Source: Rhodobacteraceae bacterium S2214 (GTDB lineage: Bacteria; Pseudomonadota; Alphaproteobacteria; Rhodobacterales; Rhodobacteraceae). From it: a stretch of 64,000 nt of DNA. The position numbers and the translations under genes were made by a program. The number at the start of each line of letters is the position of its first letter. Positions within the stretch are counted from its first letter, which is position 1. The notes beneath the pieces are model-generated. The model made no database searches, had not been told where the DNA came from, and saw only the letters and a list, made by a program, of their open reading frames with translations. The DNA lies in the NCBI GenBank assembly GCA_025141675.1, contig CP081161.1, positions 2,764,001-2,828,000 of the forward strand, read 5' to 3'. This document shows, piece by piece, positions 35,826-45,115 of this stretch.

Positions 35826-37859
35826 ATGACGTCCAATGCTGGACATGCCGCCGCAGAGGACACCCCTTTGCGGCGGCTTTACGTTTATAACGGCGGGTTT
35901 CTGACGCAAAAGCGCATCCGGCGGATCATGACGCTGTCCGGTTATGACATCACATTGGGCAAACCAAGCGATGGCGATCTGGTCGGCGTTTGGGGCAATA
36001 GCCCGACGTCCCATCGTGGCGAAGCAGTCGCGGCTTGGACTGATGCCCAGATGGTGCGTGTCGAAGATGCGTTCTTGCGGTCGGTGCGCACGGGTCGCGA
36101 CGGCGACGATCCCATTGGGCTGCATATTGATACAAACGGTGTTCACTTTGATCCGGCCACCAAGTCTGATCTTGAACTGTTGCTCGCCGAACACCCGCTT
36201 GACGATACCGCTCTGCTCAACCGTGCCAAATCTGCGATTGAGCGTCTGCAAAAACTGCATCTTTCGAAGTATAATGCATTCGATCCGGCCACCCCTGCCC
36301 CGGATGCGGGATATGTCGTGGTCATCGACCAGACGAAGGGCGACGCGTCGGTCAAAGCGAGCAACGCCGATCTGAATACCTTCCGCGAGATGTTGTACTA
36401 CGCGCAAGAAGAACATCCCAAAGCCCAGATCATCATCAAAACCCATCCGGAAACAGCAGCAGGCCACCGTGAAGGGTATTTCAAAGACACCGACTGTACG
36501 GACCGGATCACATTGGACGACACGCCGATGTCGCCCTACGCGTTGTTTGAAGGCGCGATCGCCGTTTATACCGTGTCATCGCAGATGGGTTTCGAAGCCA
36601 TTCTGATGGGCCACAAACCCGTTGTGTTTGGCCAGCCTTTTTACATAGGTTGGGGGTTGACCGACGACCGGCAGCCGCTTGATCGCCGGCAACGGTCACT
36701 GACCAAGGCGCAGCTTTTTGCGGCGGCCATGATCCTTTACCCCAAATGGTTCGACCCGTTCCGTGACCGGCTTTGCACGCTCGAAAACGCGATTGATACA
36801 TTAGAAGCGAAAGCCCGCGCTTGGCGTGAGGATCACGCCGGGTGGGTGGCGTCCGGGATGCGGATGTGGAAGCGTAAGCCCCTACAGGCAGTGTTCGGAC
36901 ACGTGAAACCTGTGGTGTTCGCAGAGGGACAAGATGCTGTTTCGAAAGCAGAAACTGACGGTAGACGCTGCATGTCATGGGCCAGCAAAGTATCAGAAGA
37001 CATGGGCGACGTCGTGCGTGTTGAAGATGGTTTTTTGCGGTCGCGCGGGTTGGGCGCCGACCTGATCGCGCCGCTGTCGTTAGTTTGCGATGACTTGGGC
37101 ATCTATTACGATCCGACACGCGAAAGCCGTCTGGAACGCATCATTAACACGCAGACTGCATTGTCCGATGCGGAACGGGATCGCGCGGTTCGACTGATCA
37201 AATCGCTCAACACCGCTGCCCTTTCGAAATACAATACAGGCACGGCGGCGTTGCCGACTGGCCTGCCTGCTGGCCGTCGCATTCTGGTGCCCGGACAGGT
37301 CGAAGACGACGCGTCGATCAAATTGGGCGCCGGAAACATCAAGACGAACCGCGATCTGCTTATTGCGGCGCGCAACGCGAATCCAGCGGCTGTCATCCTT
37401 TACAAACCGCATCCGGATGTAGAGGCGGGTCTGCGCGCCGGTTCCATTCATGACGCGGGCGACTATGCCGACGCGATCTTGACGGACACGAACCCGATTT
37501 CCGCTTTGTCGATGGTCGATGACGTTTGGACAATGACAAGCCTGCTTGGGTTCGAAGCACTTTTGCGATCAAAGAACGTCATTTGTACGGGCATGCCATT
37601 TTACGCCGGCTGGGGCCTGACCGATGATCGCGGCGTCCCTTGCCCGCGGCGGACGGCCTGCCCCGATCTAACGGCGTTGGTCCATGCCGTCCTGATCAAT
37701 TACCCCCGCTACTTCGATCCCGTAACCGGGGGGGCATGTCCGGTCGAAGTTGTCGTCGAACGTCTGGCCAACAACGACATTCCACCACCGTCGCGTTGGA
37801 ACAGAACCATCGCAAAGCTACAGGGGGCGGTCGCAAGTTATGCCTACCTTTGGCGTTAG
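35826..37859 (+). CDS. kpsC: Capsule polysaccharide Kdo transferase, KpsC/LipA type (two tandem modules)
   Basis: A 677-residue cytosolic enzyme with an internal duplication. Module 1 has RVEDAFLRSVR, HLSKYNAF, IIIKTHPET and QPFYIGWGLTDDR; module 2 has RVEDGFLRSRGLG, ALSKYNTG, ILYKPHPDV and MPFYAGWGLTDDR. The two modules alternately add Kdo residues of the poly-Kdo linker on lysophosphatidylglycerol. It begins 2 bp after the exporter gene. Its stop overlaps the convergent ribD stop within TTAG (37856-37859). Confidence 0.94.
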   Translation: MTSNAGHAAAEDTPLRRLYVYNGGFLTQKRIRRIMTLSGYDITLGKPSDGDLVGVWGNSPTSHRGEAVAAWTDAQMVRVEDAFLRSVRTGRDGDDPIGLHIDTNGVHFDPATKSDLELLLAEHPLDDTALLNRAKSAIERLQKLHLSKYNAFDPATPAPDAGYVVVIDQTKGDASVKASNADLNTFREMLYYAQEEHPKAQIIIKTHPETAAGHREGYFKDTDCTDRITLDDTPMSPYALFEGAIAVYTVSSQMGFEAILMGHKPVVFGQPFYIGWGLTDDRQPLDRRQRSLTKAQLFAAAMILYPKWFDPFRDRLCTLENAIDTLEAKARAWREDHAGWVASGMRMWKRKPLQAVFGHVKPVVFAEGQDAVSKAETDGRRCMSWASKVSEDMGDVVRVEDGFLRSRGLGADLIAPLSLVCDDLGIYYDPTRESRLERIINTQTALSDAERDRAVRLIKSLNTAALSKYNTGTAALPTGLPAGRRILVPGQVEDDASIKLGAGNIKTNRDLLIAARNANPAAVILYKPHPDVEAGLRAGSIHDAGDYADAILTDTNPISALSMVDDVWTMTSLLGFEALLRSKNVICTGMPFYAGWGLTDDRGVPCPRRTACPDLTALVHAVLINYPRYFDPVTGGACPVEVVVERLANNDIPPPSRWNRTIAKLQGAVASYAYLWR

Positions 37860-38944
37860 CTTCGGTCCCAAGATGACAACACGTCATCACCGATGCGCCG
37901 CGTTTCGATCAAAGAAAACCGAGCCGCATCAATAAGGTGCGAGACATCCATGGGCGCGACCGCCGGAGTGCCATCGCCACCGATGACCTTGCCGGCCTGA
38001 AATACTTCAAGGCGATCCACTAAATCCGTGCGCAACAAAGAAGCCGCCAGTCCACCGCCGCCTTCACAAAACACGCGGGTGATGCCACGGGCCGACAGTG
38101 CTTTCATCGCGTCGTTCAGGTCGAGCCTATCGTTGTGGAGCCCACAAGGCAGGCTTTCCGCCCCCATCGCCGTAAAATCCGCCGGATCGACCGGACCGTG
38201 ACACAAAAGGACCGGGCTGGTTTCGGTGTCTTGGAACAGGCGTGACTCTAATGGGAAATTCAGGTCAGATGAAACAATCACACGCGCCGGTTGGCGACGC
38301 GACCCCATGCCCCGAACGGTTAACTGCGGATCATCAGACCGCATTGTTCCAGCACCGACCATGACAGCATCGTGGCGCGCGCGCATGCCATGAACCGCAG
38401 TCCGTGCAGCGGGGCCCGTGATCCACTGGCTTTCGCCGGTTCGGGTGGCGATCCGTCCGTCCAACGTAACCGCAAGTTTCAAGGTTAAGAATGGGCGTTG
38501 CTTCAAAACACGTTGAAAAAAGCCTTGATGGTCGCGATCTGCCTCGGACTTTAGGATGCCGGTTTCGATTTGAATTCCTGCGGCTTTGAGCATTGCAATG
38601 CCGCGTCCGCTGACGCGCGGGTCAGGGTCTCCGGTCGCGATAACGACTTTAGCCACCTTGGCGTCAATCAATGCGTCGGCACATGGCGGCGTTTTGCCGT
38701 GGTGCGCGCAAGGTTCCAACGTGACATAGACGACCGCACCCTTGGCCGCGTTACCGGCTTCGGCTAAGGCCGCAACTTCAGCATGTGGGCGCCCGCCGAC
38801 CATTGTCCGGCCCCTGCCGACGATGCGACCGTCACGTACAATGACGCAGCCAACTGCAGGATTAGGCCAAACCTGACCTTGGCCACGCCGCCCCAATTGA
38901 AGGGCGAGCGACATATATCTTTCGTCGACTTTAGAGTAGGTCAC
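37856..38944 (-). CDS. ribD: Bifunctional riboflavin deaminase/reductase
   Basis: Performs the deaminase and reductase steps after GTP cyclohydrolase II in riboflavin synthesis. The 362-residue protein has the N-terminal zinc deaminase: His54-Ala-Glu56 and Cys79/Cys88 in [13 protein letters not shown]. The C-terminal reductase has [29 protein letters not shown] and [13 protein letters not shown]. It is translated with nrdR upstream through an ATGA overlap (38941-38944). Confidence 0.97.
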   Translation of the reverse strand: MTYSKVDERYMSLALQLGRRGQGQVWPNPAVGCVIVRDGRIVGRGRTMVGGRPHAEVAALAEAGNAAKGAVVYVTLEPCAHHGKTPPCADALIDAKVAKVVIATGDPDPRVSGRGIAMLKAAGIQIETGILKSEADRDHQGFFQRVLKQRPFLTLKLAVTLDGRIATRTGESQWITGPAARTAVHGMRARHDAVMVGAGTMRSDDPQLTVRGMGSRRQPARVIVSSDLNFPLESRLFQDTETSPVLLCHGPVDPADFTAMGAESLPCGLHNDRLDLNDAMKALSARGITRVFCEGGGGLAASLLRTDLVDRLEVFQAGKVIGGDGTPAVAPMDVSHLIDAARFSLIETRRIGDDVLSSWDRS

Positions 38945-39408
38945 GTGTCGGGCAGGTTATCGGGCCGCAGTTCGCTCACAAACTTGTCGAAATCGTCCGC
39001 AGCCTGGAAATTCTTATAAACACTCGCAAAACGCACGTAAGCGACGGTATCAATACGCGCAAGACTTTCCATGACGATTTCACCAATGGTCGTTGATGGA
39101 ATATCAGTTTCACCCATGCTTTCCAATCGACGCACTATACCGCTTATCATTTGGTCCATACGTTCCGGTTCAACAGGGCGTTTTTGAAGCGAAATGCGGA
39201 TCGAGCGTTCGAGCTTATCACGGTCAAAGTCTTCCCGACGTCCGTTGGACTTAATCACCACAAGATCGCGCAATTGCACACGTTCATACGTCGTAAAGCG
39301 CCCGCCGCAAGCAGGGCAAAAACGGCGACGGCGAATTGCAACATGGTCTTCGGCCGGACGTGAATCCTTCACCTGGGTATCGACGTTTCCGCAAAATGGA
39401 CACCGCAT
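38941..39408 (-). CDS. nrdR: Ribonucleotide reductase transcriptional repressor
   Basis: Zinc-ribbon plus ATP-cone regulator that represses nrd genes according to dATP/ATP. The 155-residue protein has Cys3, Cys6, Cys31 and Cys34 for zinc, and the ATP-cone from [20 protein letters not shown] to about residue 140. The start at 39408 (MRCPFCG) has GAGG upstream, and the 7-residue extension is rejected. It is first in an nrdR-ribD pair. A perfect DnaA-box sequence lies 42 bp upstream of the start. Confidence 0.97.
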   Translation of the reverse strand: MRCPFCGNVDTQVKDSRPAEDHVAIRRRRFCPACGGRFTTYERVQLRDLVVIKSNGRREDFDRDKLERSIRISLQKRPVEPERMDQMISGIVRRLESMGETDIPSTTIGEIVMESLARIDTVAYVRFASVYKNFQAADDFDKFVSELRPDNLPDT

Positions 39409-39449
39409 CTTGATCCTCGTTCTCTGCACATCGTGAGTGTATCGCCCAC

Positions 39450-39458
39450 TTATCCACA
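39450..39458 (+). promoter_or_regulatory. DnaA-box sequence upstream of nrdR
   Basis: TTATCCACA is the exact high-affinity DnaA-box consensus. It is single, with no neighbouring copies or AT-rich unwinding element visible, so it is not an origin. It could link nrdR transcription to replication initiation, or occur by chance. Confidence 0.4.
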
Positions 39459-39661
39459 GGTACTATAGGTCACCCGCTAAACTTTGGGTAGTCTCCTTTT
39501 TCAAACGCTTCATGTTGATCTAAATGGGCTTCACGATGGCGGGCCTTCCTGGTTGTTAGCAGCGATCTTTCATCAGAATAACACTTGAACTTGTAAACAA
39601 GCGAAGATTTCTACGGGACCTAGCAACGACAATTCGATCGGGCCCGAGCAACCTACCAACG

Positions 39662-40174
39662 CTAAAAAAACATGACTTCAGATGGCGATTTACGATGCGA
39701 CGTGATTTCTTCAGTTACGGTTTCAGCCTCACTTTGGATGAGCCTCACGTCGACCTTACCGATAGTGGGTAGCATTGTGATCCGCCGCGCAAGGGTTCCG
39801 CCAACATCTTCAAACTCTAGTGGGATACTCTCATTTCCCAAATACTCGCGGGCAAACGCAATATTGCGCGCGCCGACATCGCCTAATGCGGCATTCATCT
39901 TGCCGCCTCCGTATAAGCGAGCCTTCATTGATTCTTTACTCGCTCCAGCTTTCAATAGTTCGTTCACCAACAACTCCATCAAAAACGCACCATACTTTAC
40001 GTTACTTGCGGAATCGCCGTTTCCCCCGGGCAAAAGGAAATGGTTCATGCCACCAATTTCAGCCTTAACGTCATAAATACAGGCCGCGATACAGGACCCC
40101 AAAACGGTAGTCAGTTGATCTTCAGCCAAAGATGAAACCGAGTATTCGCCTTGAACGACACTTTTGATACTCAT
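39662..40174 (-). CDS. cheD: Chemoreceptor glutamine deamidase CheD
   Basis: Deamidates receptor glutamines and, in some bacteria, works with CheC. The 170-residue protein has the catalytic Cys28 in LGSCIAACIYD and His45 in GGMNHFLLPGG, the papain-like dyad of the family. The start at 40174 is preceded by GGAGA. It closes the operon, 280 bp after the second cheY-like gene, and the surrounding DNA is noticeably AT-richer than the rest of the window. Confidence 0.95.
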   Translation of the reverse strand: MSIKSVVQGEYSVSSLAEDQLTTVLGSCIAACIYDVKAEIGGMNHFLLPGGNGDSASNVKYGAFLMELLVNELLKAGASKESMKARLYGGGKMNAALGDVGARNIAFAREYLGNESIPLEFEDVGGTLARRITMLPTIGKVDVRLIQSEAETVTEEITSHRKSPSEVMFF

Positions 40175-40229
40175 ACTGTCTCCAATCCAGAAACTCCCCA
40201 CTAAGACGCAAAATTAGATGAAGCTATTT

Positions 40230-40373
40230 TCAACCTTCAGCAAGGCGCTTCGCCAACCATCTTTGCCAAGCTATTCCAGCACTTTTTTCACAATCTCGAA
40301 TAGTCGCCGCCAAAGTTGGTTTGATAAACTTCCGCAACCAAACATCCCTTAGATTTCCCGATGGATAACCGAC
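40230..40373 (-). other. Open frame without start codon between cheY2 and cheD
   Basis: On the minus strand 47 sense codons are open between stops. They read GYPSGNLRDVWLRKF and then on to IAWQRWLAKRLAEG, and look protein-like. No ATG or GTG is present; a TTG is possible. It may be a gene remnant or chance. No match to CheB is seen. Confidence 0.15.
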
Positions 40374-40454
40374 TTATCTTTCAGGTAAAAACCATTGAAA
40401 TAACATACACGACTTCGGAATCTGAATGAGGCCCAAGACATTACGCGCTTAAAT

Positions 40455-40841
40455 TCAAAGCCGCCCAACAACTTGCTCGATACATGCCTTGAGTTGCTGG
40501 GTCGTAAATGGCTTTTTTATCATGTTATTCATACCCAACGCTTTTCCTTTTGCGACTATCTCCGCAGTCGGCTTTCCGGTGATAAGGATAAAGCCTACAC
40601 CCTTTGTGAGGCGGTTAGAACGTAGCTTCGCTAACAATTCCAATCCATCCATGACGGGCATATTCATATCAGACAGAACTAAGTGCACCGGCTGCTTTCC
40701 GATCCTCTCAAGGGCCGATTGACCGTTATTTTCGGTCGTATTGTTCCATATTTTCATCTCCTCTAGGGATTGCACGATCAAGCCTCGACTAGTTGGCATA
40801 TCATCAACAACCATAACTTTTAATGCATCGCGTAGCGACAT
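40455..40841 (-). CDS. CheY-like single-domain response regulator (second copy)
   Basis: A 128-residue receiver domain with the acidic pair Asp13/Asp14, the phosphoacceptor Asp58 in LSDMNMPVMDG, Thr/Ser switch in LITG, and Lys110 in IKKPF. It is only distantly similar to the first CheY at 44291. It starts 11 bp after cheR, with AAGGGG upstream, and stands where cheB is found in many alphaproteobacterial clusters. It may act as a phosphate sink or as the motor-binding CheY. Confidence 0.93.
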   Translation of the reverse strand: MSLRDALKVMVVDDMPTSRGLIVQSLEEMKIWNNTTENNGQSALERIGKQPVHLVLSDMNMPVMDGLELLAKLRSNRLTKGVGFILITGKPTAEIVAKGKALGMNNMIKKPFTTQQLKACIEQVVGRL

Positions 40842-40852
40842 TTCGGACCCCT

Positions 40853-41710
40853 TCAAAGATTGCCTTTTGTTTTTTCAAACGCTGTTGTGCCAATTTTTTT
40901 AAAATGTTTCTCCGCAACACCGGATAGTCGTTCTGCCTGCCCAAGAAATAGGACGCCGCCATCTTTGATCCGGCCATGGAACTGCTTCCAAAGCCGGTCT
41001 TGTGTCGCACGGTCAAAGTAGATCACGACATTTCGGCAGAATATAAAATCAAATCCTTGGACTTCTGCTCCGATGTTCATCAGATTAATATTGCAAAAAC
41101 TAACCCGGCTCCTCAATTTGGGCTTAATCTCAAATTCGCCCAAGCGCAGTCGGCTTTGACAAAAAAGATCGCCTATTCTTGATCCGTCCAAATTTAGAGT
41201 TTCCTCTTTCAAATATTGACCTGACTTTGCCTTACGGAGCATAGATTCGTCGACATCGGAAGCAAGAATGTCGAAATCCACATGGGGAAAAACTGAACAT
41301 AGTTTGTCCAAGACAAGTGCGATCGAGTACGCTTCCTGCCCCGAGGAGCAACCTGCGGACCAGATCCTAAAGTGCGTTTTTTCCGCAGTTAACTCGCACT
41401 TCCGAGCTATGACGTTACGCAACAACTCAAAATGGTGGCCTTCGCGAAAGAACGAAGTGACGTTTGTCGTGAGCAACGAAATAAAGTGCTTTTCTTCATA
41501 ACCACCCACTTCGAGGGATCCAAAATATGCTTCGAAGTCCGTCGCACCGACCAACCGCATACGCCTAGCTATTCGAGAATACAACAATTCGGTTTTGGCT
41601 TCACTTATGGTCAAGCCGATTTCATTCTTTGCGAAACCTGATACCTTTTCGAAATCTGATTGGCTGAATTCTATATCGTTGGAAACTGTAACAGATCTAT
41701 CAGATCGCAT
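40853..41710 (-). CDS. cheR: Chemotaxis protein methyltransferase CheR
   Basis: Methylates glutamates of chemoreceptors with SAM. The 285-residue protein has the N-terminal helical domain (IGLTISEAKTELLYSRIARR) and the Rossmann methyltransferase domain with IWSAGCSSGQEAYSIA and FDFIFCRNVVIYFD. The start at 41710 overlaps the end of cheW by 11 bp; a 15-residue longer start exists. The counteracting methylesterase CheB is not found in this cluster. Confidence 0.95.
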   Translation of the reverse strand: MRSDRSVTVSNDIEFSQSDFEKVSGFAKNEIGLTISEAKTELLYSRIARRMRLVGATDFEAYFGSLEVGGYEEKHFISLLTTNVTSFFREGHHFELLRNVIARKCELTAEKTHFRIWSAGCSSGQEAYSIALVLDKLCSVFPHVDFDILASDVDESMLRKAKSGQYLKEETLNLDGSRIGDLFCQSRLRLGEFEIKPKLRSRVSFCNINLMNIGAEVQGFDFIFCRNVVIYFDRATQDRLWKQFHGRIKDGGVLFLGQAERLSGVAEKHFKKIGTTAFEKTKGNL

Positions 41711-42176
41711 TTTCAAGAACTTCTTGGTGTGCGAGGAGAACGTCAATATCCACAATGCGCGTCATGTCATCTCCATTTGTAATAACGCCCCGTACCAAGT
41801 GGTTAATCGTCCCAGAGTTCATCTTTGGAGCCTCTTTAATGTCCTCATTCGTTACTGTCAGAATCTCCGAAACTGCATCGACAAGAAAACCCACCATCTT
41901 CGTTTCAAAGCTGGTAATTATTATTACATTTCTCTTCGTAGGTGATATAGGATCGAAACCCAACTTAACAGCGAGATCTACAATTGGAATTACGGCCCCT
42001 CTTAAGTTAACAACCCCCAAAACATAGTTCGGAGAGTGCGGTAACATCGTGATCGGCTCCCACCTTCTAATTTCTCTTATTCTGTCAATTTCAATGCAGA
42101 AGCTTTGTTTTCCAACAATAAGTGAAATGAATTCTAAAGAGAAACGTTCCATTGCGTTCACCTGCCCGTCAAGCAT
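41700..42176 (-). CDS. cheW: Chemotaxis coupling protein CheW
   Basis: A 158-residue SH3-like adaptor joining receptors to CheA. Features are IDRIREIRRWEPITMLPHSPNYVLGVVNLRG in outline (key: IREI, PNYVLGVVNLRG), PIVDLAVKLG and FLVDAVSEIL. A strong GGAGGTG lies 6 bp before the ATG at 42176, inside the last codons of cheA, with an 8-bp overlap. Confidence 0.96.
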   Translation of the reverse strand: MLDGQVNAMERFSLEFISLIVGKQSFCIEIDRIREIRRWEPITMLPHSPNYVLGVVNLRGAVIPIVDLAVKLGFDPISPTKRNVIIITSFETKMVGFLVDAVSEILTVTNEDIKEAPKMNSGTINHLVRGVITNGDDMTRIVDIDVLLAHQEVLENAI

Positions 42177-44289
42177 GCGTCACCTCCATCATACCCACCG
42201 CTTCTTGGCCTTTGAAATCTACACCTTTACTAGGAACAGAATCAGCAATTCCATCGGGGTCTATGATCAAGGCGATCTTCCCGTCTCCCAAAATGGTGGC
42301 TGCCGAGATCCCAGGAATCTTCCCGTAGCTACCCTGCAAGCTCTTGATAACGACCTGCCGCTGATCTGAGATTGAATCGACAACAAATGCGCACTGAGAA
42401 AGTTTCTCGGTTCTTACCAGCAGTAATACTTTGTTTGATAGCGGTTGAGCACGCTCTAGCTGACCAAGCGCAATCGCCACGTCAACGATCGGGACATATT
42501 CCCCCCGAACACGGAGTATTGGATTACCGTCCCCAATTTGGAAGATCTCTGACGCTTTCGGTTGAATCGTTTCAATTATGCTTGAAACCGGAACGACCAT
42601 AGTTTGCTTGCCGACGTCCACTACCATGCCGTCCATAACAGCCAACGTCAGTGGAAGATTAATAGAGAATGTGGAGCCATTGCCAGGAATGCTAGAAATT
42701 CCAATTCGACCACCTAATGCGGAGATGGCAGTCTTGACGACATCCATCCCGACGCCCCGCCCCGACAGGTTTGTCACCTCTTTCGCAGTGGAAAAACCAG
42801 GTGCAAACAACAGTTGGTCAATCTCACCATCGGTGAGTTCAGCTTCCTTATTCACAATACCTTTTTCAACTGCAATGTTTTTGATTCTTTCGCGATCAAG
42901 ACCTGCACCGTCATCTGTGATTTCGATAAGGACGCTGCCGGACCGATGTTGCGCGGACAGCGTCACGGTTCCTGAAGTGGGCTTACCGGCGGCTAACCTA
43001 CGTTCTTCATCCTCGATACCGTGATCAATAGCATTTCGGATCATGTGGGTTAATGGATCACTCAACCGTTCTACCAGCGTCTTATCTACTTCAGTTGCCT
43101 CGCCTTGCGTCACCAATTGCACTTTCTTACCCGTCGACGAAGTCACCTCTCTGACAATACGTGCCATGCGTTGGAAAAGCGGCTTAACGGGCTGGGCGCG
43201 AATTGCCATAACACCTTCCTGAATTTCGCGTGCCAAATGCTTGTAATCTTCAAGGTCCACTTGAATATCATCCGACTTTCCAAGGCCGGCGTCTTGAATT
43301 CGCTGCGCGATAACCGATTGATTGATGATGAGTTCACCAACGGAATTTATGAGGCGATCGACCCGCTCCAGGTCAACGCGCAATGTTGCCTTTGCTTCGC
43401 GATTGTTGCTCGCAGCTGCGCTTTTAGCTATTGGAATCTGTTCTTGTGAGTTCCCTGTACCTACATCTTTTTTATGGTCTTCCTCTACAATTCTGGAGGG
43501 AGATATCACAATTGGCTCAGCAGCACTTTCGACCGGCGTTTGATCCGGTGCACTGAGCCGACGAGTAATCGTAATTTCACAAAGGTCATCGACGAAGCTG
43601 AAAACTGCGGAAATTACATCTTCGTTCTCTGCAGTTTTGAGGCTCAGTCGCCATTTGAGATAGCTCGATTCCCAATCACCTTCTTCCAGATCATCCGGCA
43701 CATTGGACGCGTCAGCAACTAAACTCAGGTCCCCAAGCCCCTTCAGCGCACTGAATAGGTGCTGAGGTTCGTTACCGACTTCATAGAAATTTCTGGTAGG
43801 CGCGAATTCGATATCGAAACCATCCGTTCGCACTTCGTCAATCTCCGCAGGACCTGGGATATCAAGGACCATGGGCTCGAAAGTGAACTCTTCTTCAGGT
43901 TCGTCTTCTTCAATCAAGAATTCGTTCAATGCCGTTGTCGCCGTATCAACAGCGGCCTGATTGATCTCTGTCTCCATTCTGGCCGCGTCGATCAGCTCGA
44001 TCAGGACATCGCCGGATCGTAGCAAAACGTCTGTCAGTTGTTCGTTGATCGTTAGAGTTCCAGATCGAACCGCGTCGAGAACCGTTTCGAATTTATGCGC
44101 AAACCCAACGAGGTCCTCTAATCCGAATGCCCCGCCTGATCCCTTAATCGAATGAACGGCACGAAACACTGCATTTACGGTTTCATTATCGCCTGTACCG
44201 TCAGCAATATCGTTTAATCCATCGGTTAATGCGTCGGAGAGGTCCTCGCATTCTTGAAAGAATATATCGCGAATACTGTTGCCACTCAT
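42169..44289 (-). CDS. cheA: Chemotaxis histidine kinase CheA
   Basis: A 706-residue multidomain kinase. P1 carries the phospho-His46 in AVHSIKGSGGAF, and a poorly conserved P2-like middle follows. P3 dimerisation starts near SVGELIINQS. P4 is the ATPase with HMIRNAIDHGIE (N box), DDGAGLDRERI (G1), LFAPGFSTA (F) and SGRGVGMDVVK (G2). P5 is CheW-like at the C-terminus. The ATG at 44289 with GGGAG at 7 bp is preferred to one six codons upstream that lies inside the cheY stop region. It phosphorylates CheY proteins in response to receptors, none of which are encoded in this window. Confidence 0.97.
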   Translation of the reverse strand: MSGNSIRDIFFQECEDLSDALTDGLNDIADGTGDNETVNAVFRAVHSIKGSGGAFGLEDLVGFAHKFETVLDAVRSGTLTINEQLTDVLLRSGDVLIELIDAARMETEINQAAVDTATTALNEFLIEEDEPEEEFTFEPMVLDIPGPAEIDEVRTDGFDIEFAPTRNFYEVGNEPQHLFSALKGLGDLSLVADASNVPDDLEEGDWESSYLKWRLSLKTAENEDVISAVFSFVDDLCEITITRRLSAPDQTPVESAAEPIVISPSRIVEEDHKKDVGTGNSQEQIPIAKSAAASNNREAKATLRVDLERVDRLINSVGELIINQSVIAQRIQDAGLGKSDDIQVDLEDYKHLAREIQEGVMAIRAQPVKPLFQRMARIVREVTSSTGKKVQLVTQGEATEVDKTLVERLSDPLTHMIRNAIDHGIEDEERRLAAGKPTSGTVTLSAQHRSGSVLIEITDDGAGLDRERIKNIAVEKGIVNKEAELTDGEIDQLLFAPGFSTAKEVTNLSGRGVGMDVVKTAISALGGRIGISSIPGNGSTFSINLPLTLAVMDGMVVDVGKQTMVVPVSSIIETIQPKASEIFQIGDGNPILRVRGEYVPIVDVAIALGQLERAQPLSNKVLLLVRTEKLSQCAFVVDSISDQRQVVIKSLQGSYGKIPGISAATILGDGKIALIIDPDGIADSVPSKGVDFKGQEAVGMMEVTHA

Positions 44290-44290
44290 G

Positions 44291-44659
44291 TCATGCTCCC
44301 GTGACACGTTTCAGGGCAGAAATAAGAGACACATCGTCAAATGGTTTTACAATCCACCCCGTCGCGCCTGAATTGCGCGCGCGTGACTTAAGGTCATCGC
44401 CGCTTTCCGTCGTTAGAACGAGAATGGGTACACGGTTATTTACATCACCTTTTCGAATTGAGGAAATGACGCCGAAACCGTCCATGTTTGGCATATTGAT
44501 ATCTGTAATGACAACGTCGGCATTTGCATCTTGAAAAGCCTTCACACCGTCCACGCCATCATCTGCAGTCGTCACATCAAACCCGGCACCGACAAGTGTC
44601 TCTGTCAGCAAATGTCGAATTGTACGGGAGTCATCAATGGCCAGTACCTTAATTGTCAT
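44291..44659 (-). CDS. cheY: Chemotaxis response regulator CheY
   Basis: A 122-residue receiver domain with Asp9/Asp10, phosphoacceptor Asp53 in ITDINMPNMDG, Thr in VLTTESG and Lys105 in WIVKPF. This is a canonical motor-signalling CheY. It begins inside the upstream STAS gene (11-bp overlap) and ends 1 bp before the cheA ATG, so all are translated together. Confidence 0.95.
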   Translation of the reverse strand: MTIKVLAIDDSRTIRHLLTETLVGAGFDVTTADDGVDGVKAFQDANADVVITDINMPNMDGFGVISSIRKGDVNNRVPILVLTTESGDDLKSRARNSGATGWIVKPFDDVSLISALKRVTGA

Positions 44660-44942
44660 GAGAAATCCCTTCCATATTGACCATTTGAGTAAGGCCTAGG
44701 TTTTCCATCGTGGTCACAAGGGGATCCGATGGGGATGCAATTTCGAAATCGTGGCCATCATGTGACCAAGTTTTTGCAGCCATCACAAATAGTTGCGCTG
44801 CGATCGTGTCCATCTTGGTTACGGCTGATCCATCAAATGTAACGGAATTCCCTCTATTTGCCTTGAGCGCATCAAAAATGGGCCCACATGCCGCAGCGCG
44901 CATATCCGCAGGGAGAACAAGGAGATCATCGAGAGTCGGCAT
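44649..44942 (-). CDS. STAS-domain protein at the head of the che operon
   Basis: A 97-residue protein matching the anti-anti-sigma (STAS) fold: LVLPADMRAAACGPIFDALKA, VTFDGSAVTKMDTIAAQLFV, and a C-terminal GLTQMVNMEG helix. The SpoIIAA phosphoserine position is held by Lys-Met-Asp (KMD), so phosphorylation control is doubtful. STAS genes leading chemotaxis operons are known in alphaproteobacteria; a scaffold or partner role is possible. The 173-bp upstream gap holds a short inverted repeat. Confidence 0.85.
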   Translation of the reverse strand: MPTLDDLLVLPADMRAAACGPIFDALKANRGNSVTFDGSAVTKMDTIAAQLFVMAAKTWSHDGHDFEIASPSDPLVTTMENLGLTQMVNMEGISHDN

Positions 44943-45005
44943 TCAGGCTTCATTCCCATCACTTCGTTGAATCAAGTGGCACGAACCACGGTCAAACGAA
45001 TAGCA

Positions 45006-45019
45006 GTTAGAGAACTAAC
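45006..45019. promoter_or_regulatory. Inverted repeat upstream of the che operon
   Basis: GTTAG-AGAA-CTAAC is a perfect 5-bp inverted repeat 64 bp upstream of the STAS start. A similar pair (CTAAC-GA-GTTAG, outward order) lies upstream of dnaG. It could be an operator; support is only symmetry and position. Confidence 0.3.
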
Positions 45020-45115
45020 AAACGGTGAAGCGTCGCAAGATAATTGCGGTTTGAGAATGCAGAGCTTAATTCAAATCGTCGAGCTTAGGCCGTAAGTGAC
45101 GTGCACCGCCGAGGC

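Noticed and set aside
36508..37451. Minus-strand open frames inside kpsC
   Set aside because: They are shadows of the high-G+C coding strand without domain features.
39450..39458. Replication origin at the DnaA box
   Set aside because: Only one box is present, without clustered boxes or an AT-rich element.
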